Source of the DNA: Rhynochetos jubatus
Lineage: Eukaryota > Chordata > Aves > Eurypygiformes > Rhynochetidae
DNA: 64,000 nt
NCBI GenBank assembly: GCA_027574665.1
Contig: CM050659.1
Span: 377,001-441,000, forward strand
Reading direction: 5' to 3'
The notes under the pieces: model-generated
The model's input: the letters and a program-made list of their open reading frames with translations, nothing else
The model's database searches: none
Told to the model about the DNA's origin: nothing
Translations under genes and position numbers: made by a program
Shown: one piece after another, positions 1 through 12,300 of the stretch
Position numbering within the stretch: the first letter of the stretch is position 1
How the letters are laid out: every line of letters starts with the position of its first letter

Positions 1-903
1 CCCCACTGACTGTGCTTCTTAGAGATTGTAGCTGCAGCTGCAAACACCAGAGGTGCAAAGCAGAGAGAGTTAGCAGCAGAGAAATAGCAACCCTGCAGCA
101 GGTCAAACGGTAGTATGGGCCTGTGTACTCTTCTGCCAAGTATAAGACAAAAATCAAACCTTCTCCAAGGGAGGGTTTGCAAATCCCCATGAAGAGCCTG
201 CGGCTTTCCTCCTTCCTTCCCTGGCTTGCAAACTCAGAGGGACTGGAGCACTTCATGCCCCTTCACATCCTGTATTCCTGCATCAGCTCACAAGCATTCC
301 CTGAAAACACCATCCTGCCTGAAGCAACGAAAAGCTGAGACCACCTGGGACTAGTCAGCACCTGCTGTTACTCTAAACTTTAGGCTAAACACAGTTTAAA
401 ACTGTTACTCTGTCCTCCAGAAATACTGAGTACTCCAAACAGCTCCAGAACCCTTCCCTAGAAGTAGCAGCCTGACTGCTCTCCAGCAGTGTAAATCTTC
501 TTCATCTTAATCCTGCTCTACAAGTTGTTCACACCTATGGAAATTATGTGTTGTGTAGATTACACAAACCTGCCTGAGGGGTGGCTTGTCTAAAGTACAG
601 CAAGACTGTTTTAAGTGTAGTGGTAAGTCTTCTGTAGTACACTTTGTTCCACCCAAGATTTTTTTAAGTGACTCAAATCCTTTGACAATTTAAAAAGAGC
701 AGGGAAAACATAGCCCTATGAGCACCTTCACTCAGACTGCAGCACTTTAATAATGTACAAAATAATAATAATGTAGTAAAGCAGTCTCAGTTTTTCTAGG
801 CTCCTTTTTACCACGATCTGTGCTTTTCCCACTGCAGGTTGTATACTCATTGGCTCTCACAGGGTAATCATGAACAGGTTGAGTTGGTATTTGGATAGGA
901 AAT
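1..903. other. Intergenic sequence, no gene seen
   Basis: This stretch has no reading frame that resembles a known protein and no recognisable repeat. The longest open frame is a 71-codon stretch that reads like chance sequence. It ends where the retroviral LTR begins. Confidence 0.6.
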
Positions 904-1637
904 TGTCCCGTCCCGGTTATCCCGGGTAGGAGAAAATTCGTTGTTGTACCCGGAGTGAGATTAAGACACAAACGAGGTCAGATGCCGCAAACAAGGAGTT
1001 TATTTTTGGTGTAAGAAAATAGCGATTGGAGAGAAAATAGAAAAGAGGGAAAATTTAGCAAGCAGTCAGGATAGAATTGCAAGAGATAGTCACCACCATG
1101 GATCCAGCGGCGTCCCGTTGGTCCGTAGTCTTGTAGTCTTCGGTGGGGAGGGTCCCTCCTCACGGTTTGGTCCCAGTCTTTTATAGGGTGTTTTCTGCTG
1201 ACTCCTGCCTCCTGCGCACGCTTTCCAGTTTTACGCAGCTGATCCCATGGGGTGCACAGAATCAGTACGTGACCTCTTGCATGCTTTGGCAGGCTTGGGG
1301 GTCCTCTGTGTCTGGATCCCCCATGAGGCAATGTGATGGTTCTTTATCCTTGGTCGAAACTAGTGTCCAGAGGCTATTTGCTGCTTCTCTGTCCGGTAGG
1401 CCATTTGGTCCTTATCTATTCAGGCCTGCAGGCAATCCTTCCTCCTCAATCCACCAAAAGCCAAGCCCCCAGGAAGTTTCACAACTTTGTCAGCAAGCTT
1501 TGAGACAATCAGCTCAAGATAAGGTCTCTCACAGAAATCCACAGGGAAGCCATAGCAGTCGTTTAGATTATTCAGTTACAGAAAGAACACTTTTCTCTTT
1601 GTATTTATAAGAATTCTTCCACATATCTTGGGAGACA
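904..1637 (-). mobile_element. Retroviral LTR, antisense, probably solo
   Basis: Read on the minus strand, this segment has the layout of a retroviral LTR. There is a long U3, a TATA box (TATAAAAG, about 1178-1186), an R region with an AATAAA polyadenylation signal (about 999-1004), and then a U5 rich in CTC/TTGTGTCT-type sequence ending near GGGTACAAC. The outer ends are approximate. The limits given start with TGTC and end with GACA, which suits the TG...CA rule, but a narrower pair (942 and 1623) is also possible. I saw no matching target-site duplication, primer-binding site or internal genes, so a solo LTR is most likely. A purine-rich run just beyond the 1637 end could be a trace of a polypurine tract. 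The family is unassigned; the class I or ERVL-like label is a guess from the R-U5 style. Its promoter and poly(A) signals are still recognisable, which suggests moderate age. Confidence 0.72.
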
Positions 1638-4600
1638 GCCCCGTCTCTCAGGTAAAGATTATCCAAGAAGCTATAGGCCAAGGATTTTCAATTTTGTAGC
1701 TCCACATTTTTTTTTCCTGAGCAGGTGTACAGCTCTGTGCAATGAATGGAAGGCTACAGACACAAGGCTTGCTAAGTCAGCTTTTACAGATCTCTTAGTA
1801 TTCCATAAATACAAAAGTGTTTATGGACTGAAAGCTACCCCCAAAAAAATCATCATTTCATGCCAATTGTGGTTGTCCATGTTGTTCTCAATCTTGGTAT
1901 CTGAGTAAAATCCAGCTGTTGAAAACTACCTTTTGAAACAAAAACTTCCAAGAGCTGACAATAAAATGCTGGGTTCCTTGCCCTCTCCGTGTGTGTTATG
2001 GGACAGGATAGCATTGTTAAGTCGGATTAAATGACTGCCATTTATTTCCTCATGAAGATATCCCCAGGGTAGGCTGCATTTCAGTCAGCAGGACTGCCTA
2101 CCTCTTTTGAGAGTTCAGAATCAAACGCACTAGAAAGAGGTAAAACACAGACCTCAAGTGGCTACCTTATTCAAGGTTTCCATTCACCTGATGGAAATCT
2201 GAAGAGGGGGCAGGTAGGTAAAAAGCATTGGGCTGTTTCTACTCCCTTTACCCAGAGTTACCTGGCTACCAGGCTGGGCCTCTGAACAAGTCGTAACTTT
2301 GCCAGTTGGCCTCTTCATTGCTTGAGAATGCTGCTGTAATTGACCCCAGCTGCCAATAGCAGGCCAGCAGGTAGAAACAAACCCTAATGCAAAGGTATTT
2401 TGGTCCTACCCTTTTTTCTGAAGCCAAAACTCCTACACTGGTAATCAGGATAAAGGTATCAAGTAGGTGCCACCACGTAACTCAAGTATCTACTAGGTGC
2501 CAATGGCTGCATCTGCCTATTTTAGGGTTGCTTTCTTCAAAAGGAGGAAAGCAAAACCAGACCCAGCAAAGCAAAGAAAGAGAACCAGTTAATTTCAAAT
2601 CTCATTAATATGGAATACTCAGGAAAGCAAATGCTGCAAAACACAAAGGAATTATTTGCCTGGGTTTGGTGCAGTGCCGAATAAAATTAAAATTCTCACA
2701 CTCCGTCATTGAAATGAACAATCACTGTCAATTACTACTTGTATTCAATAGTTAATAAAATTATTTCACAGCACTCTATTTCAACATTACCTGCTAGTCT
2801 TACTTTGTTTAATGTATACACCATCTCATTCAATTTCTGCCACTTCTGTGAAGCGCTTTTTATGAGTTATTGATGTTCCATTGTTTTGCATGTACTTCAT
2901 TCTTTACCATCTGTGACAAGATTTTTAATCTTTATACACAAGAAACCAGGCTCAAGCAAGAATGACCTGTCAAGAATACTTACGGCTTTGTGGTTAACTC
3001 TCTTGAGTGTGATTTAATTGTCATGGTGCTGCCTGACAACATACAAGACTCAGCAACATAAAATCTAGGTGTTAACCATTTGAGACCATCAACTAGGAAG
3101 GTATAGAGGTTTGGAGATCTGTAAAAGCACAAAATCTGGGTCATCTGGGGTGTCCAAGTTTCTTTTTTAACAATAGTTAGACAAGTGGGTTTGAACCGTG
3201 ATTTAGATGGGGCAAGTTTGCATTTTAGAGCTGCTTGATCATTTATGTTGGTATTATAACAGACTGCAGACAGCAACAGCAAAGATTTCCAGGTGCAGTT
3301 CTGTCACTGGGCCTTATCTTTATGTGAAACAATCACTCTAGCAGTCAGATCATTTTAAGCCATCTTTTCAGGCAGGCTTCAACCTCACTGTGGTGCAAAT
3401 GTGGCACTTGCTGCAATGCTCATTTACCCGGTATGAATTGAACCAGTGTCACCAAATCATACATAACCTAGAAGATGATAGCATTTGGACACTGCTCCAG
3501 TAGATATTTCAGGACAGACACTGTAGGAAGGAAACTCAGGGAGGCTATTAATGTGGAGCCATGACAGAAAGAGAGATGAGTTACTGTAGTGGTGAGGAAT
3601 AGGCAGCTTGGGACTAGGTAAGAAGCCTTCTGCAGTGCTTATGGAGTTATCTTCTTCCAGTCTTCCATTCTGCTCCAGTGGCTAAACACTCATTCCAGGC
3701 TTGGCTGCTTTCTCATGGAAAGCTACATGCTCCACCTGGCAACGGGACCACACTCTTCCTGACACACTGGTACCATCCTCGCTAACTCAACTGAAACGCT
3801 TCAGCCATTTAAGTCCATTCTAAATCAGTCCACTAGCTCTCCTTTATCCACCACATTAGGCCTAGACTTTCTGCTCTCACCTTCAGTGCCCTGCATAACT
3901 GCACACTTTCTGTGTATACAGGTTTGCCCTCTCCACTTACCATTGACATCATGTCCCGCTTATCTACTTCTCCTGCAAGCTTTTCTGTGTCACTCTGTCC
4001 TGTGTGTGAGATGCAATGCTGACTGTGGTTCACTGAATTTGAACTTTTCATTCAAATCCTTCCTTTTAAGTTCCTTTTGGTGGTGCCTACAATTAGTGCC
4101 TCACTGATCATAATTATTTCAAATAAACCATTTAGTTAAGCAATTGAGGTGTTTACAAGACCCAACAGCGTAACAGCTTGATCTTACTGCTGTAATGTGT
4201 GAGGTAGTTCCTCACTCCATCTCCTCCTGCTGTTTATTACCCTCTTTCTAATCTAAAGTTGGGTGGTAAGTTCTTCAGGGGAGTGATTATATCTTTTTGT
4301 TCAGTGTAGTGCCTGTCATGTTTTAAGGCACAATAAAATGTATAATACAGAATGTGCACAAACCGATACCTGTAATCCAATGCAGACACAAGCCTGTTAA
4401 TACAATTAAGAAAACGTAAGTCTTAAAACCCAAATGTCGCAGTATGTGTTCAGTGTCCAATAAGAATAGCAGAAATCCACGAGAGCACAACCATCTTAAG
4501 TGAAAAGCTTAATTTACAAGTCTCCCTAAAGAAGCAACGCCACACTTCAGGAAAATCGGAATATTCAACTGAATAGTTCTACAGAGGTGCTTAAAACTCA

Positions 4601-7497
4601 GTAGATTAGATTGAATGAATGTGAACTGCCTATTTTAGTCTATGTATGTAAGCAGCCAAGAATGTCTGTCTAGAAACAGTTTTCCAGGACACAGCTGTCA
4701 CATGCTCCAGATGAATGTTGTGCTTGCTTCTACTAGAGCTGAAGTCTATGACTTAATCTTATCTGTTTAACATCCAAGAGTCCAGTTTTAGATTTTTGGC
4801 AGCTAGCATATGCTCCCCCTGTGGCAACTGCATAATAACATAATATAGTTTAAAAAATCCAGATCCTTTAAGCCTCAATTACCTCATGAAACTATTTTAA
4901 AATTCAGGGCGAACAAAACTGCAGTATTTCAGTTTACAAGCATCACTTTCGTTTACAGCTGTTTTAAAGGACCCATTCTAATGTTTTATATCTTTCACCA
5001 CCTGCAGAACTGAATGAAAATATTTATTCTATTTTGCAGAGGGCTACCAGAACCAAGAAAGCAGAACTGAATGAGAAAGAATAAGGTATATTAAAAGATA
5101 AGATCCAGGATATCTGACTTTTTTAACTCTTTAAAACTGAAGAAAGGTTCAAAAATCTTGCCAAGCCAGGATAAAAATAAGCTATAGGCAAGTAAGAATC
5201 TTCAAAATAGCCTGCTGCCTAAATGAGTATTTATATTAGTACAACCAAGTTAGAGTCTTAGTATTTTTAATTACTCTTTTAAAAAAATGAATGTTCATAA
5301 AAGGATTGGGCTGTTTAACCCATGGAATTAATTCACTTACATTCTAAATTCTTTGGGTAGGAACTCTCTTTTCAGTGATTATCAATACCAGCTGGAGGCT
5401 CTGTTGTAACATAAAATAAAGAATAAGAATGGGAGGGTAGAATAAGCTAGACCTTAAAAGAGCACTGCCTGGGCCCAGGAGAAGCAACCTCCTCCCCGAA
5501 ATAGGAAAGGATAAAGAGAAAGGAAATCAGTGATGAAGAGCAAAAAAGAAGAAGTGAAGCAGGTAAAAGAACAAGAGCTGCAGTGGGAAAATAGTGGAGA
5601 GGGAAGGCAGGAAAGACAATAGAGTTGAAAGGAACCGGTCTTTTCTGGTTTGGGGTTAACTAAAGGGTTAAGGGATTATGTTAGCCCCAGAGGAAAAGGA
5701 ACTGAAGGTTTAGATAAATGTCCTGGACAAGGATGCCAGGCAGAAACTCCAGGCAGTTCCAGCTTCTCTGAGAATGAGTGGAAGGGCTCAGTGAGCGATG
5801 CCCAAAGGAGCTCTGCCCAGATGCAGAACAGAATTAGTGATGGAAACAGTGGGTTGCCTTCCCCACCTTTCTCTTTGTGAGCAGTTAAGGGATGCAGAAG
5901 GGTACTGGGCTAGCTTTGTTCTGGCAGCACAGCAGGTACAGGTGTTGCCCTTCACATCAGAAAGTTCATGCTGCTCTGTTAACCGCAGCTCATACCACAG
6001 GGGCCAATTCCAGTACAAAGTGAGCAAGCAAGTGTCCATGTCCTTTTCTCCTCTTTGCAAAGATGGCCCTAAGGTAGTACTTGTGGTTTCATCACTAGTG
6101 TATCTATCTACTAGGAACTGATATGAGACCATAAATACACTTCATTCAGAACAGCTGTCTGGCTGCAAGGCTTTCAGCAGAGCTGGGAAAAGGATGGGCA
6201 GGGGGGAGGGAAATTCTCTATGAATTATGGATCTGGTCAAACACCAGAAAAACTGGTGTGTCAAATAAATGATTTGAGGAAAACCACCCACATTCACTGA
6301 ACAGTGAAGAGTTTCTTCATGTTAGAGCATATCCTTCTAAATTTCCAAGCTGATTCTGAACCAGACATAATTTCCATTCCTTCGTGTCTCTTCATGGCAG
6401 GCACTGATAATCTTTTCATAAATAGTTTTAGACCAAGAATTATTATGTGAGGAAATGTATGAATAACTTTGAATTACAAGTAAGTTAAAGAGTTTCACAG
6501 TCTGACCATGAACTACGTACTAGTGAGGAAAAGCAGCTATCTTCACTGAATAAATAATTTGTTCAAAATTGTTTATTTGCTCAGTCCATACTTACAGACT
6601 TAGCAATTTGGCCTGGATTCAAACCAGTCATTAAGTAAAAAACTGTTTCCTGAAACTTATCCAAAAAAAGGGTCAATTTTCATAAAACGTATGTATATAA
6701 AATATGATTTTTTGTAAATAGCTCATCAGCACCATAGGCCTGAGCAGTGGTGTCTGCCTGCATCTCCAGACAGGCTGGATCATTAATTTTGGGAAATGTG
6801 AAGTGCCCCGTCAATATCAATAGTTTGTTAACAAAGTGCTCTCAGAATCCTGTCAACAGCCCCTCGGGAGGAGTATGTATGTGACAAGCACTCTGGCAGG
6901 TCCCAGCCAGTCGCCCTAGAGAGGGTAAAGACTGGGAGGCTTACCTTCAACCTCCCCTCTCTCCAGGTGCTTTTCTCCAGTGAAAAGACTGCTGCTACAG
7001 CAAAGAGCCCTCCTATCAATCCTGCATAGAGCTATGAAAGGAGCCTCTTGGTACTCCTGCTTCACAAAAGTGAAGAGGGACCCCCTTGCCACTGGCACTC
7101 CAGTTGTGAGCAAGGCTACAGTACAGATGTCCAACGTCTTATTTTGTAACTGAAGTCCATTTCTTTTGGCAGCTATGCCAACTTTAGGCAGTTCCCACTT
7201 CTTGTTCCTGTAGCAATGCCTCAGATGGATCAATGCAAAGGTCTGTCTGGCTGTATGGTGAATCAGACCAAGGACTGACCCAGGAATTAATATAACCTTG
7301 AAAATAAGTTATTTTTAACTAAGATCAAAGGGAATGGGGCAAAAGAGTTACCAATAGTTCACGCCTGGCTTTTTGAGTTAGCAAGAAACCAGTGGCCACA
7401 TCCTCCCAGTGCTCACTGAGGAGTCCACTAAGGTGAAACCATCCCCAAAATCACAAAGAAAGACAGGGACGGGACAGAGGCCATTCAGTCCTTCTCT
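1638..7497. other. Intergenic sequence, no gene seen
   Basis: About 5.9 kb of AT-rich sequence with only short chance reading frames. It includes a purine-rich (GA-rich) stretch at about 5480-5640 and a minor imperfect repeat of a TAGGTGCCA-bearing unit at about 2458-2502. No coding, RNA or clear mobile-element signature was recognised. Confidence 0.55.
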
Positions 7498-7630
7498 ATC
7501 ATAGAATCATAGAATGGTTTGGGTTGGAAGGGACCTTAAAGATCATCTAGTTCCAACCCCCTTGCCATGGGCAGGGACACCTTAAACTAGACCAGGTTGC
7601 TCAAAGCCTCATCCAGCCTGGCCGTCCCCC
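7498..7630 (-). mobile_element. CR1 LINE 3' tail fragment, antisense
   Basis: The segment opens with ATCATAGAATCATAGAATGG, the reverse complement of the octamer-type repeats that end CR1 elements. The well-known CR1 3' untranslated sequence follows (GGTTGGAAGGGACCTT and onward, then the GGGCAGGGACACCTT block and CCAGGTTGCTCAAAGCC). Orientation is minus. Only about 130 bases remain, so this is a severely 5'-truncated insertion with no coding part, as is usual for CR1. The match to the remembered consensus is close, so the copy is not among the oldest. The inner edge near 7630 is approximate. Confidence 0.93.
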
Positions 7631-8427
7631 CAACTCCCTCCTGCACCTTTTATCCATGCTGGAGATCCAGTTCATTGGTTGAGTTTCAAGTACAGGTACT
7701 TGATTGATTTCCTCCCTTTCTTTTTTTCTTTTTAAATTCTCCTTTTAGTTATGTGTTTGCTCAACAATTTAAGAAGGTTACTTAAAGCATATTTTTATTT
7801 ACATATGAAATGTAAAATATTCAGTACAGCTATGCTTAAATAACTTGAGGCAAAGTGATAAGAAAATCAAGTATGTGGTTGACAGCTGCGGAGAAGGAAC
7901 AATGTTAGAGGTACATTTCATCAAAACAGTATTAATGTTTTATATCTTCATTATACCCTGTAAACACACACTTGATTAAACCTACTCCTATTTAAGGAAG
8001 CTAGTGACACGCATAAAGTAAAAGGATGCACAAGAACACGATGGATTAGGCCTGTTGAAACAATGCAATAAAACATCACACTTTAGTAGATTTAGCCTGA
8101 CCAAGGGCTCTGAGTGGAAAAATAATATTATCATCAGAATGATAAACATTACACTAATTACCTCCAGTTTTAGATTATCCCTAGATATATCTCATAAAGA
8201 GACAGTGAGATGTCCCAGCTCTCAGAAATACAAAAAGGGTTCTGCAGCATTTATAAAAGAGATTACACTCTTTGGGTTTTTTTTAAAAAAGGTACAACTA
8301 GCAAAGAGATCTGTTAATAATTATGTAAATTATTTGACTCAGTATGAACTTATTTGTTTAATATGTGCCATGCTGTTATGCATATGATAAGGTTTAATAT
8401 TGAAGTGTTGAAACAATAGGAGAAAAT

Positions 8428-8503
8428 CTGATTCCTTAATGAATCTGAACACTGCCATTCACTGACCTGATTTCTTAATGATTCTGAACAATACCACACT
8501 GAC
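8428..8503. repeat. Imperfect tandem duplication, two ~38-base units
   Basis: Two adjacent units (8428-8466 and 8467-8503) share the pattern CTGATTYCTTAATGAWTCTGAACA, then a divergent middle, then CACTGAC. They differ by a few substitutions and a small length difference, consistent with an old local duplication. Confidence 0.8.
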
Positions 8504-9306
8504 CAAATATAACGAACTTCCAGCACAAAGCTGAATAGAGCTGTTTAAAATACAATTCTCTGACTGTGGCTCTATATGGAGTTGACTTTAAATTACTGTG
8601 TCAACATAAAAACTGAAGGGCTAGCATGAATGAAACTGCAATACTTTTATATAAAAAATAAAGGGCCAAGCTTCAGATACATGCAATTTCCCTAAGGGAG
8701 CTACCATCTAGCTTCCATCAACAGAAGTTTGTGTGAGATGCTTGTTGTCTTTATCACCAGCAGGAAGACTAGAACAGATACAGTGCAATTCCTCATCCTC
8801 AGCTCCTCATACACAGATCGCAAATGTGGCCCTGGAGACTGAAGGATAGGACAGCAGATGACGGCGATACTGCGTAAACCAGTTACAGGATAAACAAAAG
8901 AAACAGCAGAGAACAGGAAGATTTGCCAGTCTCTGTTCCAATACAGCTTCACTGCGTACCAAATGTTCTGCTAATGCCAGAGTGCGTGACAAATTAATAG
9001 GGTATTTTAAAGACCACTGTGCTTCTTCCACAAACCATCACTGTAGGATGCAGAAGTACAGGCAGCTTTCCTCCAAGACTCATCTCCCTCACATGTGGTA
9101 GTCATTTCTGCACAACGAAGTTTCATTCCAGCAGGAATAGCAGCATAGGACTATTCCCTGCCTGGTCCCTTTCCATAGCCTGTAACTATATTACCAGCTA
9201 TTGACTTATGTCAGCTCTGAGCTATGTCATAAATTTATAGGCAGGAAATTAAAAACAGTCAATCAAAAGCAACCCCTTGCATGACTCTACCTTTTTCATG
9301 TAAGAA

Positions 9307-9321
9307 ATATATATATATATT
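9307..9321. repeat. AT dinucleotide microsatellite
   Basis: A run of about seven AT units, short and otherwise unremarkable. Confidence 0.8.
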
Positions 9322-12300
9322 TAAAATAATTAGAATAAAGCATATCACAAAATCCCTCAGCTTGACATGTAGTTTTCAAGAGAATGGGAAGAGCATTATT
9401 ACAAAGCTTCTAGGTCTTCCTGGAAGAAATAGTACACGCCTGAAGGTAGGGAAGGTGAAAACCTCTGAATCAGCAACTTGAGACACATTGAAAATCTACA
9501 GTGAACTCTGGGAACTCAAAAGACACTCTGAACTCCTGGAAAATTCACATTTTCACAGAAATTTTTGTGAATCATTGTGTTCCAACAGCAGCCTCCTTAA
9601 ATCAAAGTCATGAATACTGACTCAACTACAGCAAAGGTAAATTTTTACAAACCGTGGACTAGGATTATGTTGATGAAACCCTGGCCTCTTTCCAGCACTT
9701 CTCTGTATGACGTAGAACAGCCTCTAGTGAGGATTCACCCTAAGTCACCTCAGCAATTAGGGGTTAACTGTACAGATGCAAAACAGAGCTAAATAAAAGA
9801 CACTATAAAAGAAGAAACCGGTTTTTGCCTACAGACTTTGATTTAACCTTAGGCCCAAATCCTCCTAAACAGGCCTAAGGCAGCAGCCATAACTTGCTCC
9901 CCCCGAGCATTCAAAAACAGTGAGACAAAAATCACTGCTTTGTCTTGAAAAGCCTGACACTGGGGGTGGGGTCTTTTACTTTGGATTTTGAAACTATAGG
10001 ATTCTCTTTTTCAAACTTCTCTTCAAGGTTTACATAAATCTGAGATTCTCCCCATGGTCTCAGAACATCTGGAGCTGATGACTTCAGGAAAGCACTAAAC
10101 ATCACCAAAAATGTTAATACAGAGGCTGCCAGCTTGGCTCTGCAGTGCTACCAGCAGAAATCTTCTTTTAGGGCTGCAGGGAACTCGCTCCAGCGGCAGA
10201 GCAGCATGGCAGGAATTCCTGCAGGCGGGAAAGGAAGAGGAGAAGTGAAGGGAGATGGAGCTCCTCTCAGCACCTCCTGGCAAAGCACACACATCATCAT
10301 TGCCTGTGTGACAAAGGATGGTTACGGTACTCCATGTCCTCCCTTCACGTATTTTGCATCAATATTTGGTTCTGGCTTGAAAAGCTTCAATGTTTCAAAT
10401 GCAACTTATTTCAGTGCCCTGTAAAATTTGGGTGGCAGCAATGTTTATGTCTGATTTACTACCCAAAAGGATGTCACTGGACAAAAGTGACAAGAAGGCT
10501 GAGGCGGGTGAGACAAGATGGGCTGGGTGGAGTTTTACAGTGGTACCTAAGGCAGATTTTAAGAGGGTTACAGGTGAAAACACTTTCTGCTCTGCTGTAT
10601 CAGATTTGGCCATATTCTCTGTCCCTGTCCTCATTACTGATTCCTGCTGTGGTCCAGCATCTGCAGTAAGTGTCTCCTGAAATATGTTTGGCAACCCTCA
10701 ACTGTCTGCTTCATTCTGCTTTTAAAATAAACTTTTCTGATAAAATCATTGCCCACTCTTCAGTTTGTTAGTACTTTACAATGCACCTCCTCAATATGGA
10801 TTTCTCATGTATTGCAGATTAAAAATGACATGGCATTTGGTGAGTGTGAAAAGCTGTTTTAAATCTACACGACTCCAGTGGTGTTGGCTTAGCCACGCTC
10901 ATTCCTGTAGGAAATGCCACATGCCTGAAGAGCAGTTTTCTCTGACACTAAAGAGAGATGGGAGGGAACAAAATCAGCAAGTGGGTGCACACTGGTTTCC
11001 CACTGACCTCCTACATTATATTTTAATTTTCTGCTTCTTTCCATATGTTTCTTCTTCCCTCCAGTCCTAGAGAGTGGTGAGAAAGTAAGAGCCAACACAG
11101 AGCTGTTGGGCAGGAGGATTCTAGTGTGGACTAGGAAACCTAGACAAACTGCTAAGCACAGTGCCTTCCCCAGGGCAGGTGAATCTCCTTACCTCTCAAG
11201 AGCAGTACAGAAGCACACAGGAGAACAAATCTCTGTGATGTTATGCCCCAAAATAACCCAGAGCAGTGCTTTTGGGTGGGTTTTAGGACAAGGCAATCAG
11301 TCCCATTATTATTTTGCTGCCATAAGAGAGCTATCTGCAAATGTATGGTGATAGAGCAATAACCTACAATGTACATCCTTATCATCGCTCATAAGTGAAT
11401 CATATAAAACTCCTCCATTATCATACACCATCAAAAGATTAAGCCACATGCACATTTTAAAAGGTAATTATTGTACTTAAAGAAATGAAACCACATTCTG
11501 AATGATCTCAGTACCTTATTTAGCACAAGAGACTGCACCAATTTATTTTTTCTATTAAAGCAGTTTTTCACAATTCCTTATTGTTAGAAAATAAAAGCTT
11601 AAAGCCAAGTGCAGCTGCTGAAAAGCATTAATGAAACCTGTGTCTGCATAGCAGAATCAAAGCAGTAGGAGAGGTGGCAGCTAGCCACAGAAAAGAGCAG
11701 ATGAGATAGGGAAAGCAGTAACAAGGGAGGCATGAGATAGTAGGAGATAGCAAAGATTTACAAACGTGTTACATGTTGCCGTCCATTACCATCTATATCT
11801 ACATCAGGGAAAAAAAGCAGTTTAGGAGATCCGCAGTTTCGAAAATATCAGTCCATTATGATAACACCGAAACTGAACAAAATCTTCAGCGTGGCTTACA
11901 AGCGCATTATATACGGTAGGGTATATGGGACCTGGGTAAATCTAAATGAACATGCATTTGGAAACCATCACTTACGTGTTTGGATGCTTTCTCAAAGGCC
12001 TATGTACAGTCTGTTGTCAATCTTTGGAAATCAATTGTGCTTCTTACAAACGCAAGTTAATATACTACCTTTTACATTTCCAAATGCAGTTTTGTAATAA
12101 AATGCATCCTTTCAATCAAGGTAATATAAGCTGACCTGTGCTTTCCTTTGTGAAGCAGATGTTTTAATTGTTAGATAAGCTCTTAATAGTTTGGTTTTTT
12201 TGAAAGGAAAATGAAATGACCTTTCCCTCCCCATGGCTTTCAGAGCAGCTACTTTTCTTGAAGATTAGAAGTCTCTTGGACTCAAGCCTTAACTCCTCTT

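Noticed and set aside
1143-1610. 155-codon open frame on the + strand
   Set aside because: It lies antisense to the retroviral LTR and resembles no protein.
10334-10694. Cluster of overlapping 96-111 codon frames on both strands
   Set aside because: The frames overlap in different phases, match nothing known and have no exon boundaries.
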